From: Oopsacas minuta
Taxonomy: Eukaryota > Porifera > Hexactinellida > Lyssacinosida > Leucopsacidae
Direction: 5' to 3'
NCBI GenBank assembly: GCA_024704765.1
Contig: JAKMXF010000048.1
Coordinates: forward strand, 1-43,688
Length of the DNA: 43,688 nt
Shown here in pieces: positions 9,762 through 18,560 of this stretch; position 1 is the first letter of the stretch, and every line of letters begins with the position of its first letter. The translations under genes were made by a program, and so were the position numbers. The notes under the pieces are model-generated. The model made no database searches, was not told the DNA's origin, and saw nothing but the letters and a program-made list of their open reading frames with translations.

Positions 9762-10990
9762 ATGGCAACAAATCAGCCCATAATTGAACCAGTTAATGAA
9801 TTGGCACAATTCGATGATGTCGCGACTCAAATCATGAATAAGTTCGATCTCCTAATTAAGCAGCTGATCGCGAGGAGGGACGCTCTCCTGTGGAAACTCA
9901 AAGATATGAAAGAGGAATATTTATCAAAAGAGAGCACTCGTAAGGCAGCCATGGAGGAACTGGCCAATACTCAACGACACATGGAGGAGCTAAGTCTGAA
10001 AGTTAATGAGAACAAAGATCTCCATCAACAGGCCACTGACCTCTATCAACAGCGCATGAAACAGCTGGATACTCCCACAAAACTCCAGCAGCCCTTCTCT
10101 CCTCTACGATGCTGTCCCAACTACAAACTCAGATCGCTGAGTTCGGAGAGATGAAAAAATGGGAGCTAGACTACTCTCTGAAAAAAGAACCTATCCTAGC
10201 TGTTGGGAAGGTAGGGGAAGGTAACAATGAATTGAATGCTATAGGTCTATCTCTGGATGAACCAAATCAGTTAATTTACATAGCTGATTACTTTAACAGT
10301 CGTATTCAAGATGTGTCTTTTGACGGAAAATTCTTGAAAAGATTTGGAGAAGACATACTCAAAGGACCATGGGGAATAAGTGTGACAGATGATAACGTCT
10401 TCATTACGGACAAAGATCTCCACGCTTTGTTACAGTTCAACAAGAAGGATTACAAACTAGTGAAGAGGACTGGTAACAAAGGAGCAGGAGAAGGAGAGCT
10501 CAACAAACCACAAGGACTCTGTGTTGACTACCATGGAGACGTGTATGTTGCTGATCTTAACAATCACAGAATTTCTATATTCTCTAAAGCTCTTGAATTT
10601 GTTAATTGTTTGGGTACTCAACAGCTACAATACACTCAGGATGTTAAAGTTACTCCCACTAGCATTGTAGTGCTAGATCAAAGTCCTAATTGTGTCCACT
10701 TCTACTCGAGAAGTGGACACCTTATAAACTCCTGTATTACTATTGGGGAGGATGGTGTGGTGCATTATCCCTTCTTCTTTAGTTTGGATGTAGCAGGGAA
10801 TATTCTTATTACTGATTTTAGCCGTCACAATGTCAAGATACTATCTCCATCAGGAGTGCTAATACACACCATAGGGAGGGAAGGACATGGGAGAGGAAGC
10901 TTTCTAAATCCATATGGCATTAGTATTTCAGCATTAGGAACTATTTATGTTATATCTGAAAGTAGTAATTTCTGTTTACAAGCTTTTTAG
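9762..10990 (+). CDS. Coiled-coil plus NHL-repeat protein (TRIM-like without RING), with a frameshift
   Basis: ATG 9762 opens a helical, charged N-terminal region (residues about 25-110: LIARRDALLWKLKDMKEEYL and following) typical of the coiled coil in TRIM proteins. The frame stops at 10154, while the continuation is open in another frame from about 10100 to 10990. It begins LQTQIAEFGEMKKWELDYSL and carries NHL blades (IYIADYFNSRIQ, VYVADLNNHRIS, ILITDFSRHNVK). The change of frame lies near 10097-10110. It may be a real inactivating indel or a sequence error. No RING or B-box is visible. The related minus-strand genes at 40278-41443 and 42114-43086 have the same layout. Confidence 0.7.
10692..10720. 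repeat. 12-bp perfect inverted repeat inside the NHL coding region
   Basis: GTGTCCACTTCT (10692-10703) and its complement (10709-10720) are separated by ACTCG. The encoded residues are normal for the family, so this may be coincidental. Confidence 0.85.
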
Positions 10991-11339
10991 TTTGTTGTTT
11001 GTGTTATTTATTAGAATATTTACCTTATTGATATTATTCACATATTAAACTTGATAGCGCCCCGTCTCTGGGATTGCCTTACTAATGAGAAGGAATCGTA
11101 TATGAGGAATCCCTCGTGGGAATAGCCCTAGGAATTCGGTGTTAAAGGAAATCAAATGTAAATCCCATTTCAAACCTTAAGTAGCTTTTGTGCATTGCTT
11201 GGCAGGACCAGTTAGGACTGACAGACCGAATATTTGCCTACAGAGCTAATTCGCCCTGAAATATACTTTGACAATTACATATATATGAATATCAGAATAC
11301 AGCAGAATATACTGTATTCTATTGAATGTATTTAATTAT

Positions 11340-11470
11340 ATAAATTTGATATCTCTCTGTATAGGTCTCTGTATTGATTTGTATTTATAGTTAGAGCTCA
11401 TTACTTATAGTCAAATAGATAAGTTATATTATTTGAATTGTTTCATTATTCTAGTTACAGAACTGAACTA
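11340..11470 (+). promoter_or_regulatory. Conserved 5' flank of NHL paralogue D
   Basis: Plus-strand version of the conserved leader seen upstream of paralogues A, E and F, complete through GTATAGGTCTCTGTATTG, ATTTATAGTTAGAGC and TTATTCTAGTTACAG to the ATG. Confidence 0.5.
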
Positions 11471-12331
11471 ATGGCTACAGCTAATACTTTAGAGAGAATA
11501 TTCTCTGTAGACTATAAGAGCAAGATACAACCTATAGTCAGTGTTTGTAAAAGGGGAATGAGACTAGGAAATCTTAGAGGAGCTAAAGGAGTAACTGGAG
11601 TGACTATTGATAATTCTACTGGAGATATCTATGTAGCAGATCACTGGAAATGTTGTGTGAAAGTATTCGATTGTAATGGTCAGATTATGTTTATATTTGG
11701 AGATGAGGAAGGAGAAGGAAAGATGTTTTGTCCAATTGGGTTAGCTATATGTAGAGATAGAATCCTAATTTCACAAAGAACCCACTGTATTTTGAATTAT
11801 CAACTGAATGGGAAGTTTATTTCTCGAATAGGGAAACCTGGGAAAGGGGAATTGGAATTTGATCATCCTCGTAGTCTGACATTTGATGAATCTAACGGAG
11901 AGGTATACATATGTGATCCTGGTAATAATCGTATTCAGATACTGTCCAAGGAACTTACCTACAAGACACAGTTTGGACAAGATAACCTCAAATACCCTCT
12001 TGATGTTAAAGTTACAAAAGAATTCATTTATATTCTTGATGCATCTAATCCTGGTCTTCATCTCTACAACTACAATCTTATTCTACATAGGAGTATTATC
12101 TCTAGAGGAGATGGACTACAGCTGATGAATCCCAAATTCTTCTGTATTGACAATTCTAACAATATTCATATTACAGATTATTATTCTAACTCTATTTCTA
12201 GTTTTAACTCTCAATTTGATTTGATAGACAAGATTTCATTAACTTCTCCTGCCGGTATTACAGTAGATAACACAGGAAGAGTTATTGTAGCTTGTAATGG
12301 AGGTCAACATCGTCTCAATATGTTTTGGTAA
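11471..12331 (+). CDS. NHL-repeat beta-propeller protein, paralogue D (286 aa)
   Basis: Same MATANTLERIF start and propeller as A, B and F; frame complete. Blade 1 carries an extra three codons made by a 9-bp tandem duplication (GGAGTAACT then GGAGTGACT, 11588-11605; protein GVTGVTID). Variable loops differ again: RGAK, HWKC after VAD, FCPI, RTH after SQ, PGNN after ICD, ASNP after ILD, MNPKFFC. Its 3' spacer (12400-12620) is the reverse of the spacer between NHL A and eIF3a copy 1, so D belongs to the same segmental unit in opposite orientation. Beyond it, the unit is interrupted by the RAG1-like transposon. Confidence 0.85.
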   Translation: MATANTLERIFSVDYKSKIQPIVSVCKRGMRLGNLRGAKGVTGVTIDNSTGDIYVADHWKCCVKVFDCNGQIMFIFGDEEGEGKMFCPIGLAICRDRILISQRTHCILNYQLNGKFISRIGKPGKGELEFDHPRSLTFDESNGEVYICDPGNNRIQILSKELTYKTQFGQDNLKYPLDVKVTKEFIYILDASNPGLHLYNYNLILHRSIISRGDGLQLMNPKFFCIDNSNNIHITDYYSNSISSFNSQFDLIDKISLTSPAGITVDNTGRVIVACNGGQHRLNMFW

Positions 12332-13166
12332 TTTTTCTATTTTGCTAGTGTTCATAGCTTTGTTTCTTTTTTCTTTCTTCCAATATATGTATTATTCATT
12401 ATTGTTATTTCAAAATCTTATAGAGGATGCCTTTATGTTTTAATGACGCCATAAGCCCGCATTCTATTTTTCTCTTTGCGATTAACGTTAATTAGCCAAA
12501 ACTTCGATGCGATATTCACCATTATTCAGATATCATTAGTTCCTCTCCTTTAAGGAGATGCACAGTGGTGTTTTGCCAAATAACGAAGTAGGTTGTGAGT
12601 GCTCCTCATTTCAGTTAAGCTATTTCTTAGAAAACTTAGTGAAAAGGTTAGCCCCGCGCCTGCCTCCTGCCCCTAAGTACCACTCGAGATGCTTTGATGA
12701 CTAACAATTTAATATTGATTTTATATCGCCATATTTATCACATTTTTAGTGCTTGTATTACAGTCGATCTTAGTTGTGATATATTATAGGATTTGTTAGT
12801 GAATTTCAGATTAGCGAGATGTCATCTAACATAGGATCAGTTGGTTGTAGTATAACAACAATTTAATGATTACAACGATACAACCTGAATCATTACTAAA
12901 TCCATGTTTAGGATTATTTATCCTCCAGTACTCTACATGACTTTATTAAATGCATGGCCAATAAATCGGGACGTCCTGTCATAGGCAGGGCAGTTGACAA
13001 GTATACCACTGTGCGTATTGTGCAGGTAACCACTATAACGAGTTCATTGCAATGGGAATTAGGAGAGTAACGCTACCATATAACCGCTATATACACTTTA
13101 CCATTATTCTGTATATACAAAGTTTGCCATCAATTTATATCAAGTCTGACTGTCTACTGTACTATA
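12332..13166. other. 3' spacer of NHL D, then unit flank up to the RAG1-like element
   Basis: 12400-12620 matches the reversed spacer 3720-3980. 13110-13166 (words GCCATCAATTTATAT, CTACTGTACTATA) matches the reversed sequence immediately upstream of eIF3a copy 1 (3640-3690). The eIF3a exon expected next is absent: the transposon starts at 13167. Positions 12630-13080 have no match and no gene. Confidence 0.6.
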
Positions 13167-13193
13167 CACAGTGTGGCAATATGGGGAAATAGG
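13167..13193 (+). repeat. Left terminal signal: heptamer, 7-bp spacer, 13-bp block
   Basis: CACAGTG (13167-13173), TGGCAAT (13174-13180), ATGGGGAAATAGG (13181-13193). The heptamer equals the consensus heptamer of vertebrate recombination signals; the A/G-rich block sits where a nonamer would. Confidence 0.85.
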
Positions 13194-13839
13194 CATATTT
13201 TAAAAAACATATTTCAATGCATTTTTCGAATTCTCCATAGTTCAATTAGTACGAAAATATCATTGGCAGCATTAGAAGCAGTTAGGAATCCTAACTACGC
13301 ACAACTTTGTTATGTGTTTCTAATAATAGAAATATATATTTTCAAACCTCAAATTCCTATGCCCTAATGTATGTAATCATATTTGATGTAAATACTAAAT
13401 ATAAGAGTGAAAAACATCTTCTGATAATAAATCTATATTGTAACAACAATTTAATCATTGATAGGTTAGTCTAGATATTCATTTGTACTTTTTTCCGGGT
13501 GTCTAGTTTGGCCCTCCCAAAGTTATAATTTGGAATTTTTTCTCATTGATTGAAGTGTAGCATCTCTTGTTTGACAAAATTTGACAAAACGTTATTAATA
13601 TATAAGTAATGTTACTATATTTAGTCAACTATTTAATCACTTTCCAGGCTTGCCAAAAGCTGCCCAAAAATTTATCACGTCATTCATTGTCCGGACCGGA
13701 CAAAAATCCGAAAAATATATTTTTCATACGTTTTAAATTTTTTCAGTAAAATTCTATATTTTGCTGGTTATTAGTTATTCCAATACTCTACAATCATATA
13801 TCATAATGTTTCTATGTTAAAGTAGCCCTTTTGCGGATC

Positions 13840-15972
13840 ATGTCTGTACTAATCACCAACAATGAGGCATATAGTTTGTATATTTCGAATGGAAGAAGTG
13901 TTACAGTCTCTGTTAGGAAACTTATTGAGAACAACCATTTATCCGAAGAAGAAACTGCTACTCTTCATTTAAAATTTAAATCACTTCTAACATCCAGAGA
14001 GGCTTACCGCAGGAAGGATCTTGAAACATGGGATAATATGATTTTCCACTCTACTCATCTAACAATATCCAATCCAAGAAAGAGAATATCGCTTGATCCT
14101 GAAATTTCTTTAGTCACTGATTCTGAAAATCGAAACTTTTCAGAACAGATTGTAACTGAATCCCGGAAGTATATTCTCGAATGTCACATGAAGACTTCCA
14201 GATCGAGACTTGGTGTTCTTTTAGAGCATGTGGACTTTTTAGCAGAGAGAGAAAAGATTGAGCCTAAACAACTACTCGCTCTAGCTTTAGAATTAGTCTC
14301 AAATAAATCCTATGACCGTGATACTTCAGACATGTGCAGAGAAATAATTGATAAGGGATCTTTTAGCGGTGTATTGAACAAAGTACAAATCTCTAAATGT
14401 GCTTATATATTGGACAGATTAGAAATTGGGGCGAGTAAATACACGAATCTGAAAAGAATTCTCAAAGGTGATGTTAAGCTTCCTTCCTATAAACTTGTCT
14501 CGCAATATCGTAGGGAAATAAGCCTAATAAATGAAATGGAAATAGTCAGAGACCCCGAAGCATTGTCAATTGGGACTTGCGTCTCTTATCATTCCATCCT
14601 TAGTCTGACCATTCAACGCTTGCTTTCAACATTAGACCCAGTTCCTGATTCACACTACCCACTCAAAATTAAGATATCTGATGGATTGGATGGCTCCGGT
14701 TGTCATCAAACCTATAACCAACAAAGCAACAATTCTGCATTAAGCACAAAAACTTTCATTTTGTTCGGATTCAAAGTAATATCAATTACAGACACACTTG
14801 GAAATGACGTGTTCTATAACAGCTCACCCAACTCTCCGTTCTGCTTTAGGCCAGTAGCACTGATAGCTCTGAAAGAAGATTATTCTAGTGTAAAGCTTAT
14901 CATGAATACAATAGTCAATCCTCAAACAGACCATATCATACAGGATGGGTTATCTCTTATTGGAGGCCATGCACAGGTCGAGATAGTCCGTTCCCTTTTT
15001 GATACCAAGATGGCAGGATTGCTGGATGGAGCTGGTGGGGCTTCTTGTCATCTGTGTACTGCAACGGATAGCCAAATTAAAAGTTTAGAATGGGCCCATT
15101 CTGGTTTCCCTATTAACAGACTAATTAGCGACGCTCGGCAACTTTTTGAAGAGGTTGATGAAGAAGATTACTTGAAACTCCCATCAAATCAACGTGTTGG
15201 TATTACGCATCAACCAACTTCTAACATCGATATTATAGCTGCATCTCCTTTGCATGCTTACCTTTGTGTATTCAGGTGGTTCATGCTGTTGATATACCAT
15301 CTTGATGCAGGACACAAGGTATGGGCGCCATCAAACTCGAAAGTAAATTTTTCCATGAAACGGGTTCGAGCTATACTCCAGGAAAGATGTAATTTCAGTG
15401 TCGATATCCCTTCAAGCCAGGGCGGCACTTCAACCACTGGTAACATTGCGCGAGACTGCTTTTTAAATAAGAGAGACTTTTTGACGTGGGCCACTTCTTC
15501 CATTAATCCTTCAGATAAAATATCATTAGAGAAGATCCAGACAAATCTATCTGTTTTGTTAAGACTCCTCAACAGTGGTGACTTGATTAACTGTGACAAA
15601 ATGCAAGAATTGTGCAAAGAAACGTACGAATTTATTCTAATTGAGTACCCATGGGCAAGCATCACTCCATCTTTGCACAAGTTACTTGCCCATTCGTTTC
15701 AGTTAATAGGTGCTTATAATAATGGTAAGGGATTACAGAATCTCTCTGAGGAATGTTTAGAATCCTGCAATAAATTTGTAAGGCGGTATCGGGAGAATCT
15801 TGCAAGAAAAACTTCTTTCACTGATAATGTTAGAGATATTTTAGTCAGGTTGTTATGTTGTAGTGACCCCATCTTAGTACAGAATCGTTTGATGCACGCA
15901 AAGAAGAAAAGAGACGTTGCAAATAGCCTCCAAGAGATATTATATAATAGTATACTATCAGATGATTTATGA
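13840..15972 (+). CDS. RAG1-like transposase (Transib superfamily), 710 aa, intact
   Basis: The first ATG in frame is 13840 (MSVLITNN), downstream of an in-frame stop at 13804; the TTG at 13831 is not a likely start. The protein aligns with the RAG1 core over its C-terminal 450 residues. D281 in SDGLDGSG corresponds to RAG1 D600. D388 in LFDTKMAGLLDG corresponds to D708. C403/C406 (CHLC) match the CTLC zinc pair, H613/H618 (LHKLLAH) match FHKTLAH, and E641 in EECLESCNKFVRRYRENLAR matches the E962 region SEGNESGNKLFRRFRK. The full DDE triad and CCHH zinc site are thus present. There is no RING domain, as in Transib and unlike RAG1. Expected activity is nicking and hairpin-type excision at CACAGTG ends with nuclear action. 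Single exon; codon use looks like the AT-rich surroundings. A broken relative lies at 36863-37580. Confidence 0.92.
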   Translation: MSVLITNNEAYSLYISNGRSVTVSVRKLIENNHLSEEETATLHLKFKSLLTSREAYRRKDLETWDNMIFHSTHLTISNPRKRISLDPEISLVTDSENRNFSEQIVTESRKYILECHMKTSRSRLGVLLEHVDFLAEREKIEPKQLLALALELVSNKSYDRDTSDMCREIIDKGSFSGVLNKVQISKCAYILDRLEIGASKYTNLKRILKGDVKLPSYKLVSQYRREISLINEMEIVRDPEALSIGTCVSYHSILSLTIQRLLSTLDPVPDSHYPLKIKISDGLDGSGCHQTYNQQSNNSALSTKTFILFGFKVISITDTLGNDVFYNSSPNSPFCFRPVALIALKEDYSSVKLIMNTIVNPQTDHIIQDGLSLIGGHAQVEIVRSLFDTKMAGLLDGAGGASCHLCTATDSQIKSLEWAHSGFPINRLISDARQLFEEVDEEDYLKLPSNQRVGITHQPTSNIDIIAASPLHAYLCVFRWFMLLIYHLDAGHKVWAPSNSKVNFSMKRVRAILQERCNFSVDIPSSQGGTSTTGNIARDCFLNKRDFLTWATSSINPSDKISLEKIQTNLSVLLRLLNSGDLINCDKMQELCKETYEFILIEYPWASITPSLHKLLAHSFQLIGAYNNGKGLQNLSEECLESCNKFVRRYRENLARKTSFTDNVRDILVRLLCCSDPILVQNRLMHAKKKRDVANSLQEILYNSILSDDL

Positions 15973-16242
15973 TAATAAGTATATCCAATAGTCATACATA
16001 ATTAAGGGTCTTTAAATTGTACGTTATCAAATAGCAGAATAGAGACCATGACATGCATGTATTATCAACTTTCATAATATCCTCACTAATGAACCACAAG
16101 TGTTAAAAATTAGAAAATGTCAGTAATTACGTCATAACTAGGTTTATAGTCGTGCTACTAAATAATCATTGGTATTTTTGAAATCTACAGTGTCGATTTA
16201 GTATATGTAAGTATAATTGTGGCGATAATACAGATTCATTTA

Positions 16243-16278
16243 CCTATTTCCCCATTATGGCCATTTTGCCACACTGTG
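16243..16278 (-). repeat. Right terminal signal: heptamer, 16-bp spacer, 13-bp block
   Basis: Read inward on the minus strand: CACAGTG (16278-16272), TGGCAAAATGGCCATA (16271-16256), ATGGGGAAATAGG (16255-16243). Heptamer, TGGCAA and the 13-mer are identical to the left end, but the spacer is 9 bp longer. Confidence 0.85.
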
Positions 16279-16288
16279 GTGTAATGTC

Positions 16289-16612
16289 CTATATAGGGAT
16301 AGGTTCTCTATGCTGTCGCATATTGAATACGTGAAATACTCGGAATTCTGCTAGCTTCGATTTGAGTAAATGAGAGGTGAGTTTATGAATTAAAGAAGAA
16401 TGAGGTTTACCAGTCATTTCACCAAAAGGCATGGACTTAATTAATGGGGTATCCTTCGAATTAAAATCTTTAGATTCACTGAGAAAGACAGCTGCTTTTG
16501 AGACACAAATCAACTTCCATTTCATAATATCTCTAGTTGTTCTCATTGCAAGACCATGTGTGTAGGAAATCTCTATAGAGTTTGTACCAATATATTCGCC
16601 GATTTCAATATT
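16289..16612 (-). CDS. Hypothetical exon abutting the transposon, unrecognised
   Basis: An open minus-strand frame of 108 codons runs from a stop at 16613-16615 to TAG at 16289. It contains IEIGEYIGTNSIEISYTHG, then AMRTTRDIMKWKLI, and FNSKDTPLIKSMPFGEMTG. Composition looks protein-like and a candidate acceptor AG precedes the first codons, so it could be the last exon of a gene, with an ATG at 16546 as the only possible internal start. I recognise no family. The stop lies 11 bp from the right end of the RAG1-like element. Confidence 0.35.
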   Translation of the reverse strand, partial: NIEIGEYIGTNSIEISYTHGLAMRTTRDIMKWKLICVSKAAVFLSESKDFNSKDTPLIKSMPFGEMTGKPHSSLIHKLTSHLLKSKLAEFRVFHVFNMRQHREPIPI

Positions 16613-16616
16613 TTAC

Positions 16617-17560
16617 TTGCGCTCTGCCTTACTAGCCAATTCGGTTATATTTCATGATGCTATTTGAAATGTGATGGATATATAAGAAAGGATGCTCAGT
16701 GTATATGTTATGGGCATTATGAGAAATTGGGCATTATGCATAATGCTACTTTATTGGACAATATGCATAATTCTACTCTTATTGCATGCAGTGGAGACGC
16801 TAGCTCTCAGTGGTTGAAGGGGCTAAACGTTTAATAATAAGTTATCAAAGCAAAATACAGAAATTCATTTTAGGAACATTATGAATACTTTAGAATCAGC
16901 TGTCCATTTAACAAACCTTATACGAATTATATATTTTAATAGCTACGATATGTTTAATTGAGGAAGATAGTAATTCAATTAGGTTGAAAAATTGATGCAT
17001 AAGGAATAATTAGTAATCTCATCTATCTCATCTCCTAATTATACTAGTGGCTCTGGATTTTTCAGGTGTCGAATTCACCACGATTTTTTCATATTATTAA
17101 AGCGATCCATACTTGGGCAGATAATTATATTAGTTTCCAATTGATAGTTCTAGGCCTGTAATACTTACTATTTATTCGGATTACAGAAAATGGTGATTAT
17201 TATAAATGTGATATTATTGCAATAGCGATTATTCTAAATGAGATGTTACACAATATCGAATTTTCAAAATGTATATAAAGCAGTCAGTAATAAAGGTTTA
17301 AGATGTAAATACATTTTCAAGATCCTAGCCCTTTACTTCTCAGCTCCATCACTTTATGGGGCTGACAAAAATTTTAATGGGGCTCTAGCCGCTTCTCTAA
17401 CGCCGCCACTGATTGCATGGTGCTACTCTTAGGTGCTTCGCAATATTTTTGCGACTTGTAATTAATTCAATTAATGAAAACTGATCATAGATATAGGATA
17501 TTCTATCATGCTAGATTCCACTATATGCATTCCGGTCGGACAATCTACGTCGTAAGTGGT
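16617..17560. other. Gene-free AT-rich stretch
   Basis: No supported gene. It has a 16-bp palindrome GCATTATGCATAATGC at about 16733 and a low-complexity run of TA-rich sequence. Confidence 0.5.
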
Positions 17561-17586
17561 CCTCCTGAACCAATTCCGTCAACTTT

Positions 17587-17988
17587 ATGTGGTCTCCATT
17601 GGACCCTTTATATTTTGCCATAGATCGAGGTAATGGTGACTTTCGAAACACTAAAGCAGTTGTCGTGGCAGTCGAGCATAATGGTACCTACAAGCTAGGT
17701 ACAAAATACGGTCTATTGAGTTCGCATTACACCAGAAATCAATTCACTCCATGCCTGGGTAAATTCTTGGAGATAAATGATGTCCAAACAGGAAAAGAGA
17801 TTTCTTTGCGACAAGTATCACGCAATAAATCAGTTGGTACAGGTCAAGGTAAGTTTCATTGCTCTTGTAAGAAACATATCTTCGTACTACGTCCAAGTGT
17901 TATCATTCAAATCGACTATGTCACAGTAGGTGTCACAACAACCAAAGCTGAAGTAATAAGTAGAGTTGTGAAAATAGAGACTTCATAG
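17587..17988 (+). pseudogene. C-terminal relic of an integrase-type (KRBA2/SCAND3-like) transposon protein
   Basis: The frame contains IDRGNGDFRNTKAVVVAVE, then GTYKLGTKYGLLSSHYTRNQF, EISLRQVSRNKSVGTGQGK and a CSCKK cysteine motif. This is the tail that follows the integrase core in the widespread invertebrate family related to KRAB-A domain-containing protein 2 and SCAND3 (family pattern DRGRGDARN, YRIGTKxGxLxxLYxRNQF, GTGQGxxxCxC). The integrase core with its acidic residues is missing upstream, and homology ends soon after CSCKK, where the Cys-rich tail should continue. It lies end to end with the truncated NHL gene on the other strand. Confidence 0.6.
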
Positions 17989-18402
17989 TACTATTAGCAA
18001 AGAAAAACGTAAGCCAAGTAGCTGAGTTTTTATGGAAGAATAACTAGCCAAAATTCTAGAAATAAACTTCCCATTCACTAGATAACTCAAAATACAGTGG
18101 CTAATCTGTGAAATTAGAATTCTATCTCTACATATAGCTAACGCAATTGGACCATTCGTCTTTCCTTCTCCTTCCTCATCTCCAAATTTAAACATAATCT
18201 GACCATTACAATCGAATACTTTAACACAATTATTCAAGGAATCTGCTACATAGATATCTCCTGTACAATTATCAATAGTCACTCCTTGTGGACTACTAAG
18301 ATTTCCTAGCCCCCCTCCACATTTAGAAACACTGACTATAGGTTGTATCTTGCTCTTATAGTCTACAGAGAATATTCTCTCTAAAGTATTAGCTGTAGCC
18401 AT
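17983..18402 (-). pseudogene. NHL paralogue E, truncated after blade 2
   Basis: ATG 18402 and the first 115 or so residues match the other paralogues (variable loops SSPQ, SLNN, NGPI, ISH). After GKFISRI the homology stops at about 18052. The remaining codons (LASYSSIKTQLL and on) are unrelated sequence read to the next stop. The conserved 5' flank is intact, so it could be transcribed, but two blades cannot close a propeller. Truncation coincides with the junction to the transposon relic at 17587-17988. Confidence 0.8.
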
Positions 18403-18560
18403 TAGTTCAGTTCTGTAACTAGAATAATGAAACAATTCAAATAATATAACTTATCTATTTGACTATAAGTAATGAGCTCTAACTATAAATACAAATCAAC
18501 ACAGAGACCTATACAGAGAGATATCAAATTTATATAATTTAACGAATTCAATTATAATAC
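18403..18560 (-). promoter_or_regulatory. Conserved 5' flank of NHL paralogue E
   Basis: Same conserved leader as A, D and F, including the words AGAGCTCATTACTTATAG and GATATCTCTCTGTATAGG on the gene strand. Confidence 0.5.

Larger units (their letters stand above)
13167..16278 (+). mobile_element. RAG1-like / Transib-type DNA transposon, structurally complete (3112 bp)
   Basis: Both ends begin with CACAGTG (left 13167-13173; right, reverse strand, 16278-16272), followed by TGGCAA and then by ATGGGGAAATAGG. One intact transposase gene (13840-15972) fills the interior. Transib-superfamily elements, the source of vertebrate RAG1, are known for about 3-kb size, termini like CAC[A/T][A/G]TG and 5-bp target duplications. 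Here the 5-bp flanks are CTATA on the left and GTGTA on the right, which do not match. The left flank comes from the NHL/eIF3a unit, the right flank does not. No RAG2 (kelch) gene is present inside. The intact gene suggests recent activity, but the flanks suggest a later rearrangement. Confidence 0.88.

Noticed and set aside
12568..12574. CACAGTG heptamer in the 3' spacer of NHL D
   Set aside because: The same spacer in other units has CACTAATGTG or similar, and no 13-mer block follows. It arises by point change and is not a recombination signal.
13831..13839. TTG start for the RAG1-like transposase
   Set aside because: The first ATG in frame is 13840 and non-ATG starts are rare in animals. 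The same reason shifts the NHL starts 33 bp downstream of the frame opening.
15258..15995. Minus-strand frames of 140 and 93 codons opposite the RAG1-like gene
   Set aside because: They are antisense shadows of the well-supported transposase frame.
17238..17432. 64-codon frame (SAPSLYGADKNFNGALAASL)
   Set aside because: Short, isolated, no recognisable domain or repeat partner.
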